Positions 41,351 to 50,611 are shown, numbered from the stretch's first letter. The stretch is DNA of 64,000 nucleotides from Lentisphaeria bacterium (GCA_003526375.1 DPDG01000027.1:138302-202301); one strand, 5' to 3'. Notes: a model not told the origin generated them from the letters alone. Translations and numbers: made by a program.

Positions 41351-44242
41351 TTATTTTTCCAGAAGCAGTACTTTGATCTTGCTCTGTCCGGGTTCAAATC
41401 TTACGGAAATCGCAGTTCCCTTGCAGGAAATCTCTTTTTCATTCCCGAAGACGGCTCTGACATTTTTCGGGGGGCTTGCAGTGTGAATATTGGCAGTTCC
41501 CGGTTTTTCATCAAAATTAATCAGGTAGATCAACTGCTGTTTTCCTTTTCCGATACCGGAGATTTCATATCCGGAAGGAGCCGTGAACTCAGAAGCCGAA
41601 ATCACCTGACCGTCTGCAATCAGGTCTTCATAGGGATGCAGTGTGCGGATCACTTCGGCGATGACCTGATACTCGCGTGCATCGATCCCGTAGGCAGAAT
41701 AGAATACAGCTCCTTTTCCTCCGTTCAGATACAGCATGAACAGCTGGCATAAAAGGTCTTCCGGGCTCTGTTCATAAGATAGAGAGGTATCCCCGCATGT
41801 GGTCCAGACATATGCAGGAACACCTGACGGCACTTTGCGGAGGGTTTTCCGCAGCATTGAACCGTATTTCTCCAACGGTATCTTGTACAGCGTCGGATTG
41901 GCAAAATCAACGATGCCCGCTTTCCGGAGCGGGACGAAATGTCCCCGGTTTCCCTCCAGCTTTTCCCGGTAATGAGCGGGAAGCCCGTATAATCCGAGCT
42001 GTATTTTTTTTCCCGGAGCGGCGGAATCCATTTTTTTGCGGAAGACGGACCAGAGAGTCACATGAAACTCATCCCAGAACTGCTGGAGCAATTTCAGAGA
42101 CTGCGGGTCTTTTTTCTTCCAGACATCAGTAAGCGTTTGGAAAGGAATCAGGCGTTTTTTCTGGAAATCCTGCCATGCCCGTTCGCAGGCGTCACAGCGA
42201 CATACCGTTCCCAGCCATTCGGGTTCCGAGTCGAACAGCATGAATTCCAGACCGGCGGAAGCTGCGGCTTCGGCGGCGCGCAGGTCATAATTCCTGGAAT
42301 CGGACAGGTAGTCCGTCAGATAAAGACGCGGGCAGTTCACTTTTGCCTGTAGTCCGCTGTCCATGTAAACAGCTTTGCGCTGGACAGGGAGCCATGCGGA
42401 ATTGAGTTGTCCGTTGCAGAACGGACTCAGATTGCCGCCGATTGAAAGTCCTGCCGCTTTTGAGTCGGCGATCAGTTTCAGCGCCGCCGGATTTCCGGTG
42501 AACAGAAGTCCGTAATCTCCGTGCCCGAACGGAGAGAAATGGTTCAGTCCCAGATGCCGGTAGGATTTTATGGCATTGGGCCATTGGTTCCAGAATTTGA
42601 AGTTGGTAAAACCGGCGTTGCAGATCAGGCGGCGGAATCCCTGTGTACGGGGAATCGAAATTACTTCGACAGGCAATATCTGGCTCAAATGGCTGATATT
42701 GCGTCCCTCATGATCTGTCACCCCTTGAAAATGCAGCAGAGGAACAGAACCTTCCGGCAGGGTTGTGACCAGGTAGAGCTCCTCCGCTGCATTGATCCGG
42801 TAACGTTTATAAGTTTCGCCGTTCCGGTGAATCAAGGCATGCTTGACGGAGGGAGATGCAAGCTCGACTCCGGAAGGAAGATCAACATCCAGTGTATAGC
42901 GTCCTCTCCATGTCGGTCGTTTCAGTACCAGCGGAGTCAGGACTTCGCGCGCCACATATCCGCGGGTTGACTTGTAGAAAGGGGTGATATCGACCGTATG
43001 GTATGTCGCCGCTGTTTTTCTGTCTGAAGAAGAAACATCCGGGAAAATGGCGATTTCATCCAGATAAAGTGAGGCGGATTCCATTGCCAGCGTCACATAA
43101 CGTCCTTTTCCGTTCAGGTTTTCGAGCAGCAGCCATGCATGGGGATTGCCGTCCATAATGCCGGAGTCTTTGTTTTTGCGCCATTGTTTTTGCGTTTCCG
43201 AAGGTCCAAGTTCGCCAAGCAGGGTATATTGTTTCAGGTCATTGCTGCTGAAGACACGGAGCATTACAGGAACGAAATAGCCGGAGATCTGGCTGGAAAG
43301 ATGAATTGCAGCCGTTCCGATGGGTTGTTCCTTTCCCAGATCAATCGTGATCTGAATTTCTTCACTGCTGCCATTCCATCCGACGGTTTCACGGTCGAAC
43401 CAGCAGCGTGTCGCTGAAATGCCGTTGGTCAGTTGCGTCCTGTCTTCCGGGTCATGGCACATGCTTTGCCCATTATAACCGTTCACAAATGCATCGGGCG
43501 CTTTATTCCAGGTATAAGGACGGTTCAGAGCCAGATTTTTCCCTTTCGCTTCAAGTTTTTTCCCCATTCCATTCTGGTGGCGCAGTCTTACCTTTTCGAC
43601 ATCGACGGTGATCGTTTCCCCCTGCGGCGGATTATTGACCCGCAGGCTCCAGCCGATGAATTCCGCCTTTGCCGGATCGGCGTGATTCAAACGGCAGAGG
43701 CGAAGTGTTTCAGGATAAAGATTCAGATTGCAGAGAAACCAGTCTTTCTTATGCTGGGGAATGAGCCCGGTCCGCGGGGAATACCCGCCGGGGCGGATTT
43801 CCATGCGGATTTTTCTGCCGTCTTTCAAAGAGACACTTTCGATCACCGGACAGAGTTTTACACAGGTCTGTGCGGCTCCGTTATCCGATAGATAAGCCGT
43901 GAAAAACAGATCGGGCATGACCGGAACCGGTTTTTTCAGATATTCGTAAAAATAACAGAAGCCGCCCTTTTTCTGCCCGGCGAGCATTATCCGGAAATTC
44001 TGTTCTGCAAGAAAAAGATTTTTCCGGCTGAGCCCTTTGAAGATCAGGCTGATATGGTTTGCCGCCCCGAAAAGACGGTTGTGCTGTTCTCCTTTGATCC
44101 GGGCGCCGGAGAGCGGCGGTCCTGTCTGAATGAAATCTACAGTTTCCTGTCTGGAAAAATCACTCTGCCAAAGAATTTCTTCGGCGCACATGGTTCCTGC
44201 GGAAGATATGGTCAGCAGGAGAAGAAAGAAAATCTGTTTCAT
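41351..44242 (-). CDS. large secreted carbohydrate-active enzyme with F5/8C-like domain (cassette 2)
   Basis: A 963-residue secreted protein. Signal peptide 1-20 (ISSAGTMCAEE). Residues about 25-230 are beta-rich without known identity. About 235-402 resembles a discoidin/F5-8 type C sugar-binding domain (NLALNRPYTW, ITIDLGKEQPIGTAAIHL). The rest looks like a TIM-barrel glycoside hydrolase: GLNHFSPFGHGDYG, AGLEFMLFDSEPEW then VCRCDACERAWQ (Cys knuckle like DUF4838 and GH42 proteins), FVPLRKAGIVDFANPTLYKI, and a C-terminal beta-sandwich (about 885-963). The GH family is not assignable from sequence alone. It lies 12 bases after the pseudopilin gene in the same direction. Confidence 0.75.
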   Translation of the reverse strand: MKQIFFLLLLTISSAGTMCAEEILWQSDFSRQETVDFIQTGPPLSGARIKGEQHNRLFGAANHISLIFKGLSRKNLFLAEQNFRIMLAGQKKGGFCYFYEYLKKPVPVMPDLFFTAYLSDNGAAQTCVKLCPVIESVSLKDGRKIRMEIRPGGYSPRTGLIPQHKKDWFLCNLNLYPETLRLCRLNHADPAKAEFIGWSLRVNNPPQGETITVDVEKVRLRHQNGMGKKLEAKGKNLALNRPYTWNKAPDAFVNGYNGQSMCHDPEDRTQLTNGISATRCWFDRETVGWNGSSEEIQITIDLGKEQPIGTAAIHLSSQISGYFVPVMLRVFSSNDLKQYTLLGELGPSETQKQWRKNKDSGIMDGNPHAWLLLENLNGKGRYVTLAMESASLYLDEIAIFPDVSSSDRKTAATYHTVDITPFYKSTRGYVAREVLTPLVLKRPTWRGRYTLDVDLPSGVELASPSVKHALIHRNGETYKRYRINAAEELYLVTTLPEGSVPLLHFQGVTDHEGRNISHLSQILPVEVISIPRTQGFRRLICNAGFTNFKFWNQWPNAIKSYRHLGLNHFSPFGHGDYGLLFTGNPAALKLIADSKAAGLSIGGNLSPFCNGQLNSAWLPVQRKAVYMDSGLQAKVNCPRLYLTDYLSDSRNYDLRAAEAAASAGLEFMLFDSEPEWLGTVCRCDACERAWQDFQKKRLIPFQTLTDVWKKKDPQSLKLLQQFWDEFHVTLWSVFRKKMDSAAPGKKIQLGLYGLPAHYREKLEGNRGHFVPLRKAGIVDFANPTLYKIPLEKYGSMLRKTLRKVPSGVPAYVWTTCGDTSLSYEQSPEDLLCQLFMLYLNGGKGAVFYSAYGIDAREYQVIAEVIRTLHPYEDLIADGQVISASEFTAPSGYEISGIGKGKQQLIYLINFDEKPGTANIHTASPPKNVRAVFGNEKEISCKGTAISVRFEPGQSKIKVLLLEK

Positions 44243-44254
44243 GAGAACTCCGGA

Positions 44255-44956
44255 TTAAAGGTTGATTTCGCCGCGCATGATGTCGTTCATCGGGACATAA
44301 CCGTGAGGTTTCTGCGACCACTTGTTGAGTGCGGCGGTTTTGTAATGGTTGACATGGCCGTCGGCAAACAGCACATTGGATCGCAGGAGGTGGCGCCCGG
44401 AAAAGACGGAGTTGTAGCTTGCCGTATTCCGGATTTCGACGCAGCCGAGTTCCGGATCGCCTCCGGAGACCTGGGAATCTCCGACCAGCATGGTTCTGGA
44501 GATATTTTTCAACTGCGGTACTTTCGCCGGAGGATAATTTGTCCCGCTTGCGTAATGCGGCGGACGGTACCCGTTGCCATGCCATGCAAATGCTCCATAA
44601 CTGTATGCGCCGTAAGAGACATAATAGTACTTTCCCGCGAGCCAGGTCCCTGTGTAAGGTTTGTTTTTGGAACACAGCAGAATACTTTTTTTCATATTGA
44701 TTTTTACGGACTGCGGGTAGATTTCGGATAAGGTCTGCGACCAGTAGAGCGGTTTTTCGCGTCCGGGGAAAAAACCTGCGTAATCATCGGTGTAGGAAAC
44801 AAACACAGTTCCCAACTGCCTCAGATTTCCCGTACAGGATATCTGGTGTCCTTTTTCCCGTGCCTTGTTCAGAGCCGGCAGAAGCATTGCCGCCAGAATT
44901 GCGATGATCGAAATCACGATGAGCAATTCGATCAGTGTGAACCATCTTCTTTTCAT
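44255..44956 (-). CDS. prepilin-type H-X9-DG pseudopilin-like protein (cassette 2)
   Basis: A 233-residue protein with a prepilin N-terminus almost at the start: MKRRW then FTLIELLIVISIIAILAAMLLPALNKAREKG from residue 6. Near the C-terminus is RHLLRSNVLFADGHVNHY with the H-X9-DG pattern. Cysteines at residues 41 (ISCTGN) and in LLCSKN may form a disulphide. It lies between the GntR/LacI-type regulator (11 bases upstream) and the large secreted enzyme (12 bases downstream), matching the order in two other places of this window. RBS AAAGGAG. Role unknown; possible secretion partner or envelope anchor. Confidence 0.9.
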   Translation of the reverse strand: MKRRWFTLIELLIVISIIAILAAMLLPALNKAREKGHQISCTGNLRQLGTVFVSYTDDYAGFFPGREKPLYWSQTLSEIYPQSVKINMKKSILLCSKNKPYTGTWLAGKYYYVSYGAYSYGAFAWHGNGYRPPHYASGTNYPPAKVPQLKNISRTMLVGDSQVSGGDPELGCVEIRNTASYNSVFSGRHLLRSNVLFADGHVNHYKTAALNKWSQKPHGYVPMNDIMRGEINL

Positions 44957-44967
44957 GTTTTTCTCCT

Positions 44968-46035
44968 TTATTCGGGACCTCCGGTACTCTGACGCCGGAC
45001 AATCCGTGGTTTTATTTTTATAATATCGCTGCTGCCGGAATTCAGGAGTTCAACCGCGATACGGCTGACCTCGGGAGCATTGAGGTCCAAACTGCTGATC
45101 GGTTTTACTGTATTTCTGCTCCACGGTGTATTGAAACATCCGGAAAGGAAAAAGTCTTCCGGATATTTCATGCCGATTCTTTCCGCCGCGATCCCTGTCC
45201 AGTAGGCAATGTGGTCGCTGACGCAAATTACCCCGTCATACCTCTTTTTCAGAATGTTTTCCAACGGTTCCGTGCCGGAAGCAAGGTTCACTGCGTGGTC
45301 TTGAAGCGGACAGGCGCCGAATTCCCGTATCGCACGCCTGATGCCGTTTTTCAGGAGACCGGGCATGTGATTTTTCAGGAATTCCGGAGTCATCGGAACA
45401 TCCTCCGGAAGCTGATGATGCAGAAATACGAGCCTGCGCCGTCCCTGCTCCAGAAAATGCTTTGCCAGCAGATACCCTCCGGCTTCATAATCCACCAGTG
45501 CCGCTCCTCCCGGAGGAACCCCTTCCGCATCGAAAAGATCCATGACGACAGATTTCAGATTGCGCCATTTGTCCAGAAAAGGATTTCGCCAGTAACTGAG
45601 CCCGTGATACAGTACCCCTTTGATGGGAGCGCTCAGAAATGTCGTGACACTGGCCAGACGGAAAAGAGAATCGTCTTTATGGTAACTCACCGGATACAGA
45701 TTCGTCTTGAGCAGTTCCTCGCGCAATCCCTCATAAAAATCCCCGTAGTAATGACCGGAAAGCGGCATGACGACCATGACCAGCCGATGAGTCAGATTGA
45801 TATCTTTCGGAAGTTCGCCGTTAACGAAAATACCGGTTCCCTTGACCCCGCGGATCAATCCTTCGGCGGTAAGCATTTTCAATGCTGCCTCCATGGTTTT
45901 CTGGCTGACCTGAAAGTATTCAGTCAGTTCATCCTTCCGCGGCAGACGCTTGTCCGGGAAACCGCCGGACAGGATTTTCCGGCGCAGCTCATCCGCAACC
46001 GCTTCTGATTTCAATTGTTTTTTCCGGTTATACAT
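44968..46035 (-). CDS. GntR-type HTH with LacI-like sensor regulator (cassette 2)
   Basis: A 355-residue regulator. The N-terminal about 75 residues form a GntR winged helix (LRRKILSGGFPDKRLPRKDELTEYF, then VSQKTMEAALKMLTAEGLIRGVKGTGIFV). From about 85 a LacI/periplasmic-binding-like sensor domain follows (VMPLSGHYYGDFYEGL, GGYLLAKHFLEQGRRRLVFLHH, YDGVICVSDHIAYWTGIAAERIG). AraR in Bacillus has the same layout and senses arabinose, so a sugar ligand is likely. Directly upstream are a -10/-35 pair and a perfect tandem 13-base repeat that probably is its operator. Pseudopilin and enzyme genes follow in the same direction. Confidence 0.93.
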   Translation of the reverse strand: MYNRKKQLKSEAVADELRRKILSGGFPDKRLPRKDELTEYFQVSQKTMEAALKMLTAEGLIRGVKGTGIFVNGELPKDINLTHRLVMVVMPLSGHYYGDFYEGLREELLKTNLYPVSYHKDDSLFRLASVTTFLSAPIKGVLYHGLSYWRNPFLDKWRNLKSVVMDLFDAEGVPPGGAALVDYEAGGYLLAKHFLEQGRRRLVFLHHQLPEDVPMTPEFLKNHMPGLLKNGIRRAIREFGACPLQDHAVNLASGTEPLENILKKRYDGVICVSDHIAYWTGIAAERIGMKYPEDFFLSGCFNTPWSRNTVKPISSLDLNAPEVSRIAVELLNSGSSDIIKIKPRIVRRQSTGGPE

Positions 46036-46042
46036 TATTCTG

Positions 46043-46068
46043 AATCAGGTTGTTTAATCAGGTTGTTT
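46043..46068. repeat. perfect tandem 13-base repeat upstream of the GntR-type gene
   Basis: AATCAGGTTGTTT occurs twice without a gap (46043-46055 and 46056-46068). It lies between the predicted -10 and the start codon of the regulator gene at 46035. Two head-to-tail sites suggest cooperative binding of the regulator to its own promoter. Confidence 0.75.
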
Positions 46069-46074
46069 TATATA

Positions 46075-46102
46075 ATTATAGATGATATTATGGATTTTGC
46101 AA
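46075..46102 (-). promoter_or_regulatory. promoter of the GntR-type regulator
   Basis: On the minus strand, TTGCAA (46102-46097) and TATAAT (46080-46075) are 16 bases apart. The tandem repeat begins 6 bases downstream. Confidence 0.7.
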
Positions 46103-46199
46103 TCGGTGATAACGAAAAAAAAGAAAAATTTTTCATTATGATGTGATGCGCCGCCGGTATTTCAACAGGCTGTCTGCAAAACAGAACACCTTATGGATT

Positions 46200-47078
46200 T
46201 CAGCATCCCGCAAGTTTCAGGAAATTGGCGACACATTCATTTTCCCTGTCTTTTTGCCATAAGGCGTAGATGTCCACGGAGGGCAGATTCAATGCCAGAG
46301 TCCGGAAAATGACACCGCTCGGAGCATTGTTTCTGCAGGACTCCGGAACAAGGGCGGCTCCGACTCCCGCCCGGACCAGTGCGAGCGTCGTAAGTTTGTT
46401 GCCGGCGTCCTGACGAATGCGCGGGCGGATTTTTGCATGATTCATAATTTGTACGATCTTATCGAAAATTCCAGGATTCACCCGGCGCGCGAAGATCAGG
46501 AGTTCCACTCCGTTCAGGGCTGACGGAGGGACTGTCTCATACCGGCGGAGCGGATGTTTTTCCGGCAGTGCCAGAAGGTAATGTTCCGAAAAAATCAGGC
46601 GGCGGGAAAATTCTTCGAGTTCCTTTTCCGTGGAGGGGCGCAGAAACCCCAGCTGTATCTGATGATTACGCAGGGCGTCGAACTGCATGGACGTTTCAAT
46701 TTCCTCCAGGCGCAGTTCGACTTCCGGATATCTCTTTTTGAAACGGAACACTGCGGACGGCAGGAAAGTGTTGATTGCGGGTTCATTGAATCCGATGGAA
46801 AGAAAACCGGTCTGTCCTTCGGCGAGCGACCTCATGCGCTCCAGCGCCAGATCCGCGCGGTTGAGAATCATCCTCGCTTCTTCCAGAAAGATCCGCCCTG
46901 CATCGGTGAGTGCAACGACTCTGCTCGTGCGTTGGAACAGGGGCACTCCCAGTTCTTCTTCCAGTTTCCTGATCTGAATGCTCAGAGGCGGCTGGGAGAT
47001 ATGCAGGCGTTTTGCCGCTTTCCCGAAGTGCAGTTCCTCAGCGACTGCCGTAAAGTATTTCAACTGCGTCAGTTCCAT
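46200..47078 (-). CDS. LysR family transcriptional regulator
   Basis: A 292-residue regulator with N-terminal winged helix (residues 1-60, LQLKYFTAVAEELHFGKAAKRLHISQPPLSIQIRKLEEELG-type sequence) and a C-terminal effector domain (about 88-290). The pattern FKKRYPEVELRLEE and the short hydrophobic strands resemble CatM/BenM-like regulators that sense aromatic or small carboxylates. It is divergent from a seven-gene operon that includes an enolase-superfamily enzyme, the typical arrangement for catabolic LysR regulators. A dyad of the T-N11-A form lies in the 121 bases between them. It is most likely the operon's activator; the co-inducer is unknown. Confidence 0.95.
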   Translation of the reverse strand: MELTQLKYFTAVAEELHFGKAAKRLHISQPPLSIQIRKLEEELGVPLFQRTSRVVALTDAGRIFLEEARMILNRADLALERMRSLAEGQTGFLSIGFNEPAINTFLPSAVFRFKKRYPEVELRLEEIETSMQFDALRNHQIQLGFLRPSTEKELEEFSRRLIFSEHYLLALPEKHPLRRYETVPPSALNGVELLIFARRVNPGIFDKIVQIMNHAKIRPRIRQDAGNKLTTLALVRAGVGAALVPESCRNNAPSGVIFRTLALNLPSVDIYALWQKDRENECVANFLKLAGC

Positions 47079-47095
47079 TGATTCAAATTCTTCCT

Positions 47096-47120
47096 TATCA
47101 ATATATAAATAATATTGATA
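47096..47120. promoter_or_regulatory. LysR-type operator dyad
   Basis: TATCAATA (47096-47103) and TATTGATA (47113-47120) are exact reverse complements separated by 9 bases, containing a T-N11-A core. It lies between the divergent LysR gene and the esterase-led operon and is almost certainly the main binding site of the regulator. Confidence 0.75.
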
Positions 47121-47199
47121 CGATAGTTCTTTTTGTTGTAAAAATCAATTTCTTCTTTTATATTTTTCTGGAAATTCTAAAAATGGAGGAGGTTTTCAG

Positions 47200-48159
47200 A
47201 TGCTTTTTATCGAAAAACAGTTGGAGGAACTGCGCCGGATCGACGATCCCGTGACACGGGAAAGTGACTTTGACGATTTCTGGAATGGAAACATTGCAAA
47301 AGTTGCGGCGCATGATTCTCATCCGGAAATGAAATACCTGAAAGATTACCCTGTTGAGAATATCCGGATTTATGATGTGAGAGTTCATGGACTGGATGAA
47401 ACTCCGGTTCATGCGTGGGTTCTGATTCCGGCGAAGGCATCTCCGAAAACCAAAGTGCCTGCCGCGGTGGCGTTTCACGGCGGCAACGGTTCCCGGGGGA
47501 AATACCCTTTCGGCTGGCTTTACCTTGCCGCCGCCGGTTTTGCCGTCATTGTCCCGGAGTTCCGGCTTCAGGGTGGCGAGACGCGTTCCAATACTCCGAT
47601 GAAGTGCTGTATCGGCAGATCATTTGCAACCTGTAACATTGATCAGGAGAAAGAGAACTATTATTTCAACCATGTGTTCACGGATCAGATGCTGATGGTG
47701 AAATTTGCCATGTCGCTTGAAGAAGTGGATGCGTCGCGCGTGGCTGTGGTCGGTGCGAGTCAGGGCGGAGGCACATCGCTGCTTCTCGCTGGTTTGATGC
47801 CTGAAATCGCGTTGTGCCTTGCGGCGGTTCCGAGCTACACTTGCTGGGAGCGCAGGATTTTTACACGCACAGCCTGTGCCGGGGACATCGCAAAATACCT
47901 TGAAACATATCCGGAGCATACGGAAAAGACATTCCGCCTGATGAGTTATTTCGACGCCATGAATTTCTGTGACAGGATCACTTGTCCGGTAGAGATTCAG
48001 TGCTGCCTGAAAGACGCAATGGTTCCGCCTGAATGCGTTTATGCCGGATACAACAAGATCAGGGCTCCGAAACAGATCCGCAACTATCCTTTCGGGGAAC
48101 ACCATGATGTGGACTACGAACAATGGCTGTTTGATCTCCGCAACTGTTTACTCCCCTGA
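47200..48159 (+). CDS. acetyl xylan esterase (AXE1)-type hydrolase
   Basis: A 319-residue alpha/beta-hydrolase of the AXE1/cephalosporin-C deacetylase type. Visible: AVAFHGGNGSRGKYPFGW (oxyanion region), VVGASQGGGTSLLLAG (nucleophile Ser), CCLKDAMVPPECVY (Asp) and FGEHHDVDYEQW (His). There is no signal peptide, so it acts on an imported acylated substrate in the cytoplasm. It opens the operon with a strong AGGAGG ribosome site. Removal of an acetyl or similar ester could be the first step of the pathway. The natural substrate is unknown. Confidence 0.85.
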   Translation: MLFIEKQLEELRRIDDPVTRESDFDDFWNGNIAKVAAHDSHPEMKYLKDYPVENIRIYDVRVHGLDETPVHAWVLIPAKASPKTKVPAAVAFHGGNGSRGKYPFGWLYLAAAGFAVIVPEFRLQGGETRSNTPMKCCIGRSFATCNIDQEKENYYFNHVFTDQMLMVKFAMSLEEVDASRVAVVGASQGGGTSLLLAGLMPEIALCLAAVPSYTCWERRIFTRTACAGDIAKYLETYPEHTEKTFRLMSYFDAMNFCDRITCPVEIQCCLKDAMVPPECVYAGYNKIRAPKQIRNYPFGEHHDVDYEQWLFDLRNCLLP

Positions 48160-48179
48160 AAAACAAAAAGGAAAATGCC

Positions 48180-49295
48180 ATGAAAATCGAACGCATCACC
48201 ATACGGAGAATCTGCAATCCCATCAAACGCCCCTATATTACGGCGTTCGGAAGCCAGTCGGCATTCAATTCCATTCTGGTTTCACTGGAAAGCGAAGGCA
48301 GGACGGGGTGGGGCGAAGCCGCTCCGGGAGGCGGTCCGCTCTTTTCGCCTTATACGGATCATACCAGTTACATCATCGCACGTGACTTTATCGCGCCGTG
48401 CCTGCTGGGACGTGACCTCAAGAGCGGGGAGGAGCTTCAGGAACTGCTCAAGCCGATCCGCGGCAATATGTACGCGAAAGCGGCATTCGATGCGGCGCTG
48501 TGGGATCTTCTGGCACGCAGGGAAGGCAAGCCGCTCTATCGGATGATCGGGAGCCGGCGCAATCTCTGTTCGATCGGTTACACCTTCGGCGTGTTGAGAA
48601 ATTATGACGAACTGCTTGCCGGAATCGAACATGCCGTCGGAACCGGCTATCCGCGCGTGAAGCTGAAATTCTGTCCGGGCTGGGAAACGGATATGCTTGC
48701 GGCGGTCCGTTCCGCATTTCCCGATATCACGATTCATATCGACTGCAACAGCGCCTATACGCCTGCCGATCTGCCGCTGCTGAAAAATCTCGATAAATTC
48801 AATCTGGCAATGATCGAACAGCCGTTGATGCACGACGACTTGATCGACCACGCCGATCTCCAGAAGAAAATCGGGACGCCGGTCTGTCTTGATGAGAGCG
48901 TAACCTCGTTTCAGGATGCGGAACAGGCGATCCGGATCGGTGCGTGCCGCTTCATCAATATCAAATATGCGCGTGTGGGCGGAATCACGAATGCCTTGAA
49001 GATTCACTGGCTCTGCGGGGAAAATGGAATCGGGTGCTGGCTCGGAGGCATGGGGGAATCCTCTCTCGGGACGACCGTTGCAGCCTCGCTTGCAACATTG
49101 CCGCATGTCAGTTATCCGTCGGATATTTCCCCGTCGGAAAAGTTTTACGTCAAAAACCTGGGAACTCCGGTCCTTGCGACGGACAAGCCGGGAACTTATA
49201 CGCTTCGCGACAATCCGGGGCTGGATGTGACGCCGGAACCGGAAGCGTTGCGGGAGTTCACTGTGGAAAAGTGTGAGTTCAAAGCGGAGAAATGA
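48180..49295 (+). CDS. enolase-superfamily enzyme (muconate lactonizing / OSBS-NSAR-like)
   Basis: A 371-residue enzyme with the barrel residues of the muconate lactonizing subgroup: lysines in KLKFCPG, Asp in HIDCNSA, Glu in MIEQPL, Asp in CLDESV and Lys in INIKYARVGG. The N-terminal capping domain (1-115) has the usual GWGEAAP. This subgroup includes muconate cycloisomerase, o-succinylbenzoate synthase, N-succinylamino acid racemase and dipeptide epimerase; which one cannot be told from sequence. It follows the esterase at 20 bases and overlaps the M20 gene by 4 bases (ATGA). It is not a methylaspartate ammonia-lyase, which is longer and differs in motifs. Confidence 0.88.
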   Translation: MKIERITIRRICNPIKRPYITAFGSQSAFNSILVSLESEGRTGWGEAAPGGGPLFSPYTDHTSYIIARDFIAPCLLGRDLKSGEELQELLKPIRGNMYAKAAFDAALWDLLARREGKPLYRMIGSRRNLCSIGYTFGVLRNYDELLAGIEHAVGTGYPRVKLKFCPGWETDMLAAVRSAFPDITIHIDCNSAYTPADLPLLKNLDKFNLAMIEQPLMHDDLIDHADLQKKIGTPVCLDESVTSFQDAEQAIRIGACRFINIKYARVGGITNALKIHWLCGENGIGCWLGGMGESSLGTTVAASLATLPHVSYPSDISPSEKFYVKNLGTPVLATDKPGTYTLRDNPGLDVTPEPEALREFTVEKCEFKAEK

Positions 49296-50611
49296 ATATG
49301 ACGAAAGAAGAATTGAAGCGACAGGTCTGCGCCGCCATCGATGCACAGCGGGAAAAGATCATGGAAATCGGGGAATGGACACTGCGACATCCCGAGACGG
49401 CATTCCGTGAATGGCGGACCTCCGCAATGGTCAAAGAGTTTTTTCAGTCTCTGAAGCTGCCTGTCCGCGAGCCGCTTGCCGTTACGGGATGTCGCGCGGA
49501 TTTGAAAAGCGGCAAACCCGGCCCTGCGGTTGCGCTGCTGGGAGAGCTTGACGCGATTATTCTGCCGGAACATCCTTATGCCGACCCTGAAACCGGTGCG
49601 GCGCATGCCTGCGGGCACCATGCACAGATTACGGCTCTGCTCGGCGCGGCAATCGGGTTGACATCTTTCAATTTGAAAGAGTTTTTAAGCGGAAATGTTG
49701 CTTTGATTGCGGTTCCGGCGGAGGAGCATCACCCGGAAAATTACTATGAGGAACTGCTCTCGGAACACAGAATCAGCCGGACCAGCGGCAAGCAGCAGTT
49801 GATTGCCGAAGGGGTTTTCGATGACGTCGATATCGCCATGATGATGCACAGCGGGCACGCCGACTTTACACCATCCGGGTTCAACGGATTCTTGATCAAG
49901 AAAATCGTGTTCAGCGGACGCGCCGCACATGCCGGATTGAGCCCGGAGGCGGGAATCAATGCGCTCAGTATGGCGCGCCTGGCATTGAGCGCAGTCGATT
50001 TTCAGCGCGACACCTTCCGCGACAGCGACGCGGTTCGCATTCACGGCATGATCCAGGAGGGCGGCAATGCGATCAACGTGGTTCCGTCCCGCGTTACCGC
50101 CACCTGTCAGATCCGGGCAAAAACCACGGAGGCGCTGCTGGACGCTTCCGGAAAGGTGGACCGTTCCGTTCAGGCGGCGGCGCTGGCATTCGGCGGCGGC
50201 GCGGAAATCACGACGGAGTCCGGCTATCTGCCGTTCAAAAGCTCCGCCGGACTGGAGAAAATCCATGAAGACAACCTGAATCTGCTGGACCCTGATTCGG
50301 GCTTTTACAATTTCGGGCACCGCGGTTCTTCCACTGACATGGGGGACGTCAGCATGATCATGCCTGCGCTTCACGCCTACACGGGGGGGACGGGCGGAAC
50401 GCCGCATGCAAGGGATTTTGTTGTGACCGATCCCGATCAGGCTTATCTCCGTCCTGCGAAACTTCTGGCGATGAATGCCGTGGAACTTCTTTACGGCAAC
50501 GCGGAAAGCGCATATGCGGTTCTGAAGACGGAACCGGAACTTACACGGGAAGATTATAAAAAACTTTACCGGGAAAGCAATCAGACCAAACACTGGAATT
50601 ACATGAAATGA
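49292..50611 (+). CDS. M20 family metal-dependent amidohydrolase
   Basis: A 439-residue M20D-type peptidase/amidase, the group with aminoacylase, hippurate hydrolase and IAA-amino acid hydrolase. The motifs GELDAI (Asp), AHACGHHAQ (Cys/His metal ligands) and VPAEEHH (Glu pair) mark the di-metal site, and HAGLSPEAGINAL starts the lid domain. It may release an amino acid or amine from an N-acyl compound produced by the upstream racemase-like enzyme. It overlaps its neighbours by 4 bases on both sides. Start 49292 is directly at the overlap; an ATG two codons later is possible. Confidence 0.9.
   Translation: MNMTKEELKRQVCAAIDAQREKIMEIGEWTLRHPETAFREWRTSAMVKEFFQSLKLPVREPLAVTGCRADLKSGKPGPAVALLGELDAIILPEHPYADPETGAAHACGHHAQITALLGAAIGLTSFNLKEFLSGNVALIAVPAEEHHPENYYEELLSEHRISRTSGKQQLIAEGVFDDVDIAMMMHSGHADFTPSGFNGFLIKKIVFSGRAAHAGLSPEAGINALSMARLALSAVDFQRDTFRDSDAVRIHGMIQEGGNAINVVPSRVTATCQIRAKTTEALLDASGKVDRSVQAAALAFGGGAEITTESGYLPFKSSAGLEKIHEDNLNLLDPDSGFYNFGHRGSSTDMGDVSMIMPALHAYTGGTGGTPHARDFVVTDPDQAYLRPAKLLAMNAVELLYGNAESAYAVLKTEPELTREDYKKLYRESNQTKHWNYMK

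Noticed and set aside
48180..49295. Methylaspartate ammonia-lyase, because AtuA/DUF4387 genes can neighbour it
   Set aside because: Length and motifs (KLKFCPG, MIEQPL, CLDESV) fit the muconate lactonizing subgroup instead, and no glutamate mutase genes are near.
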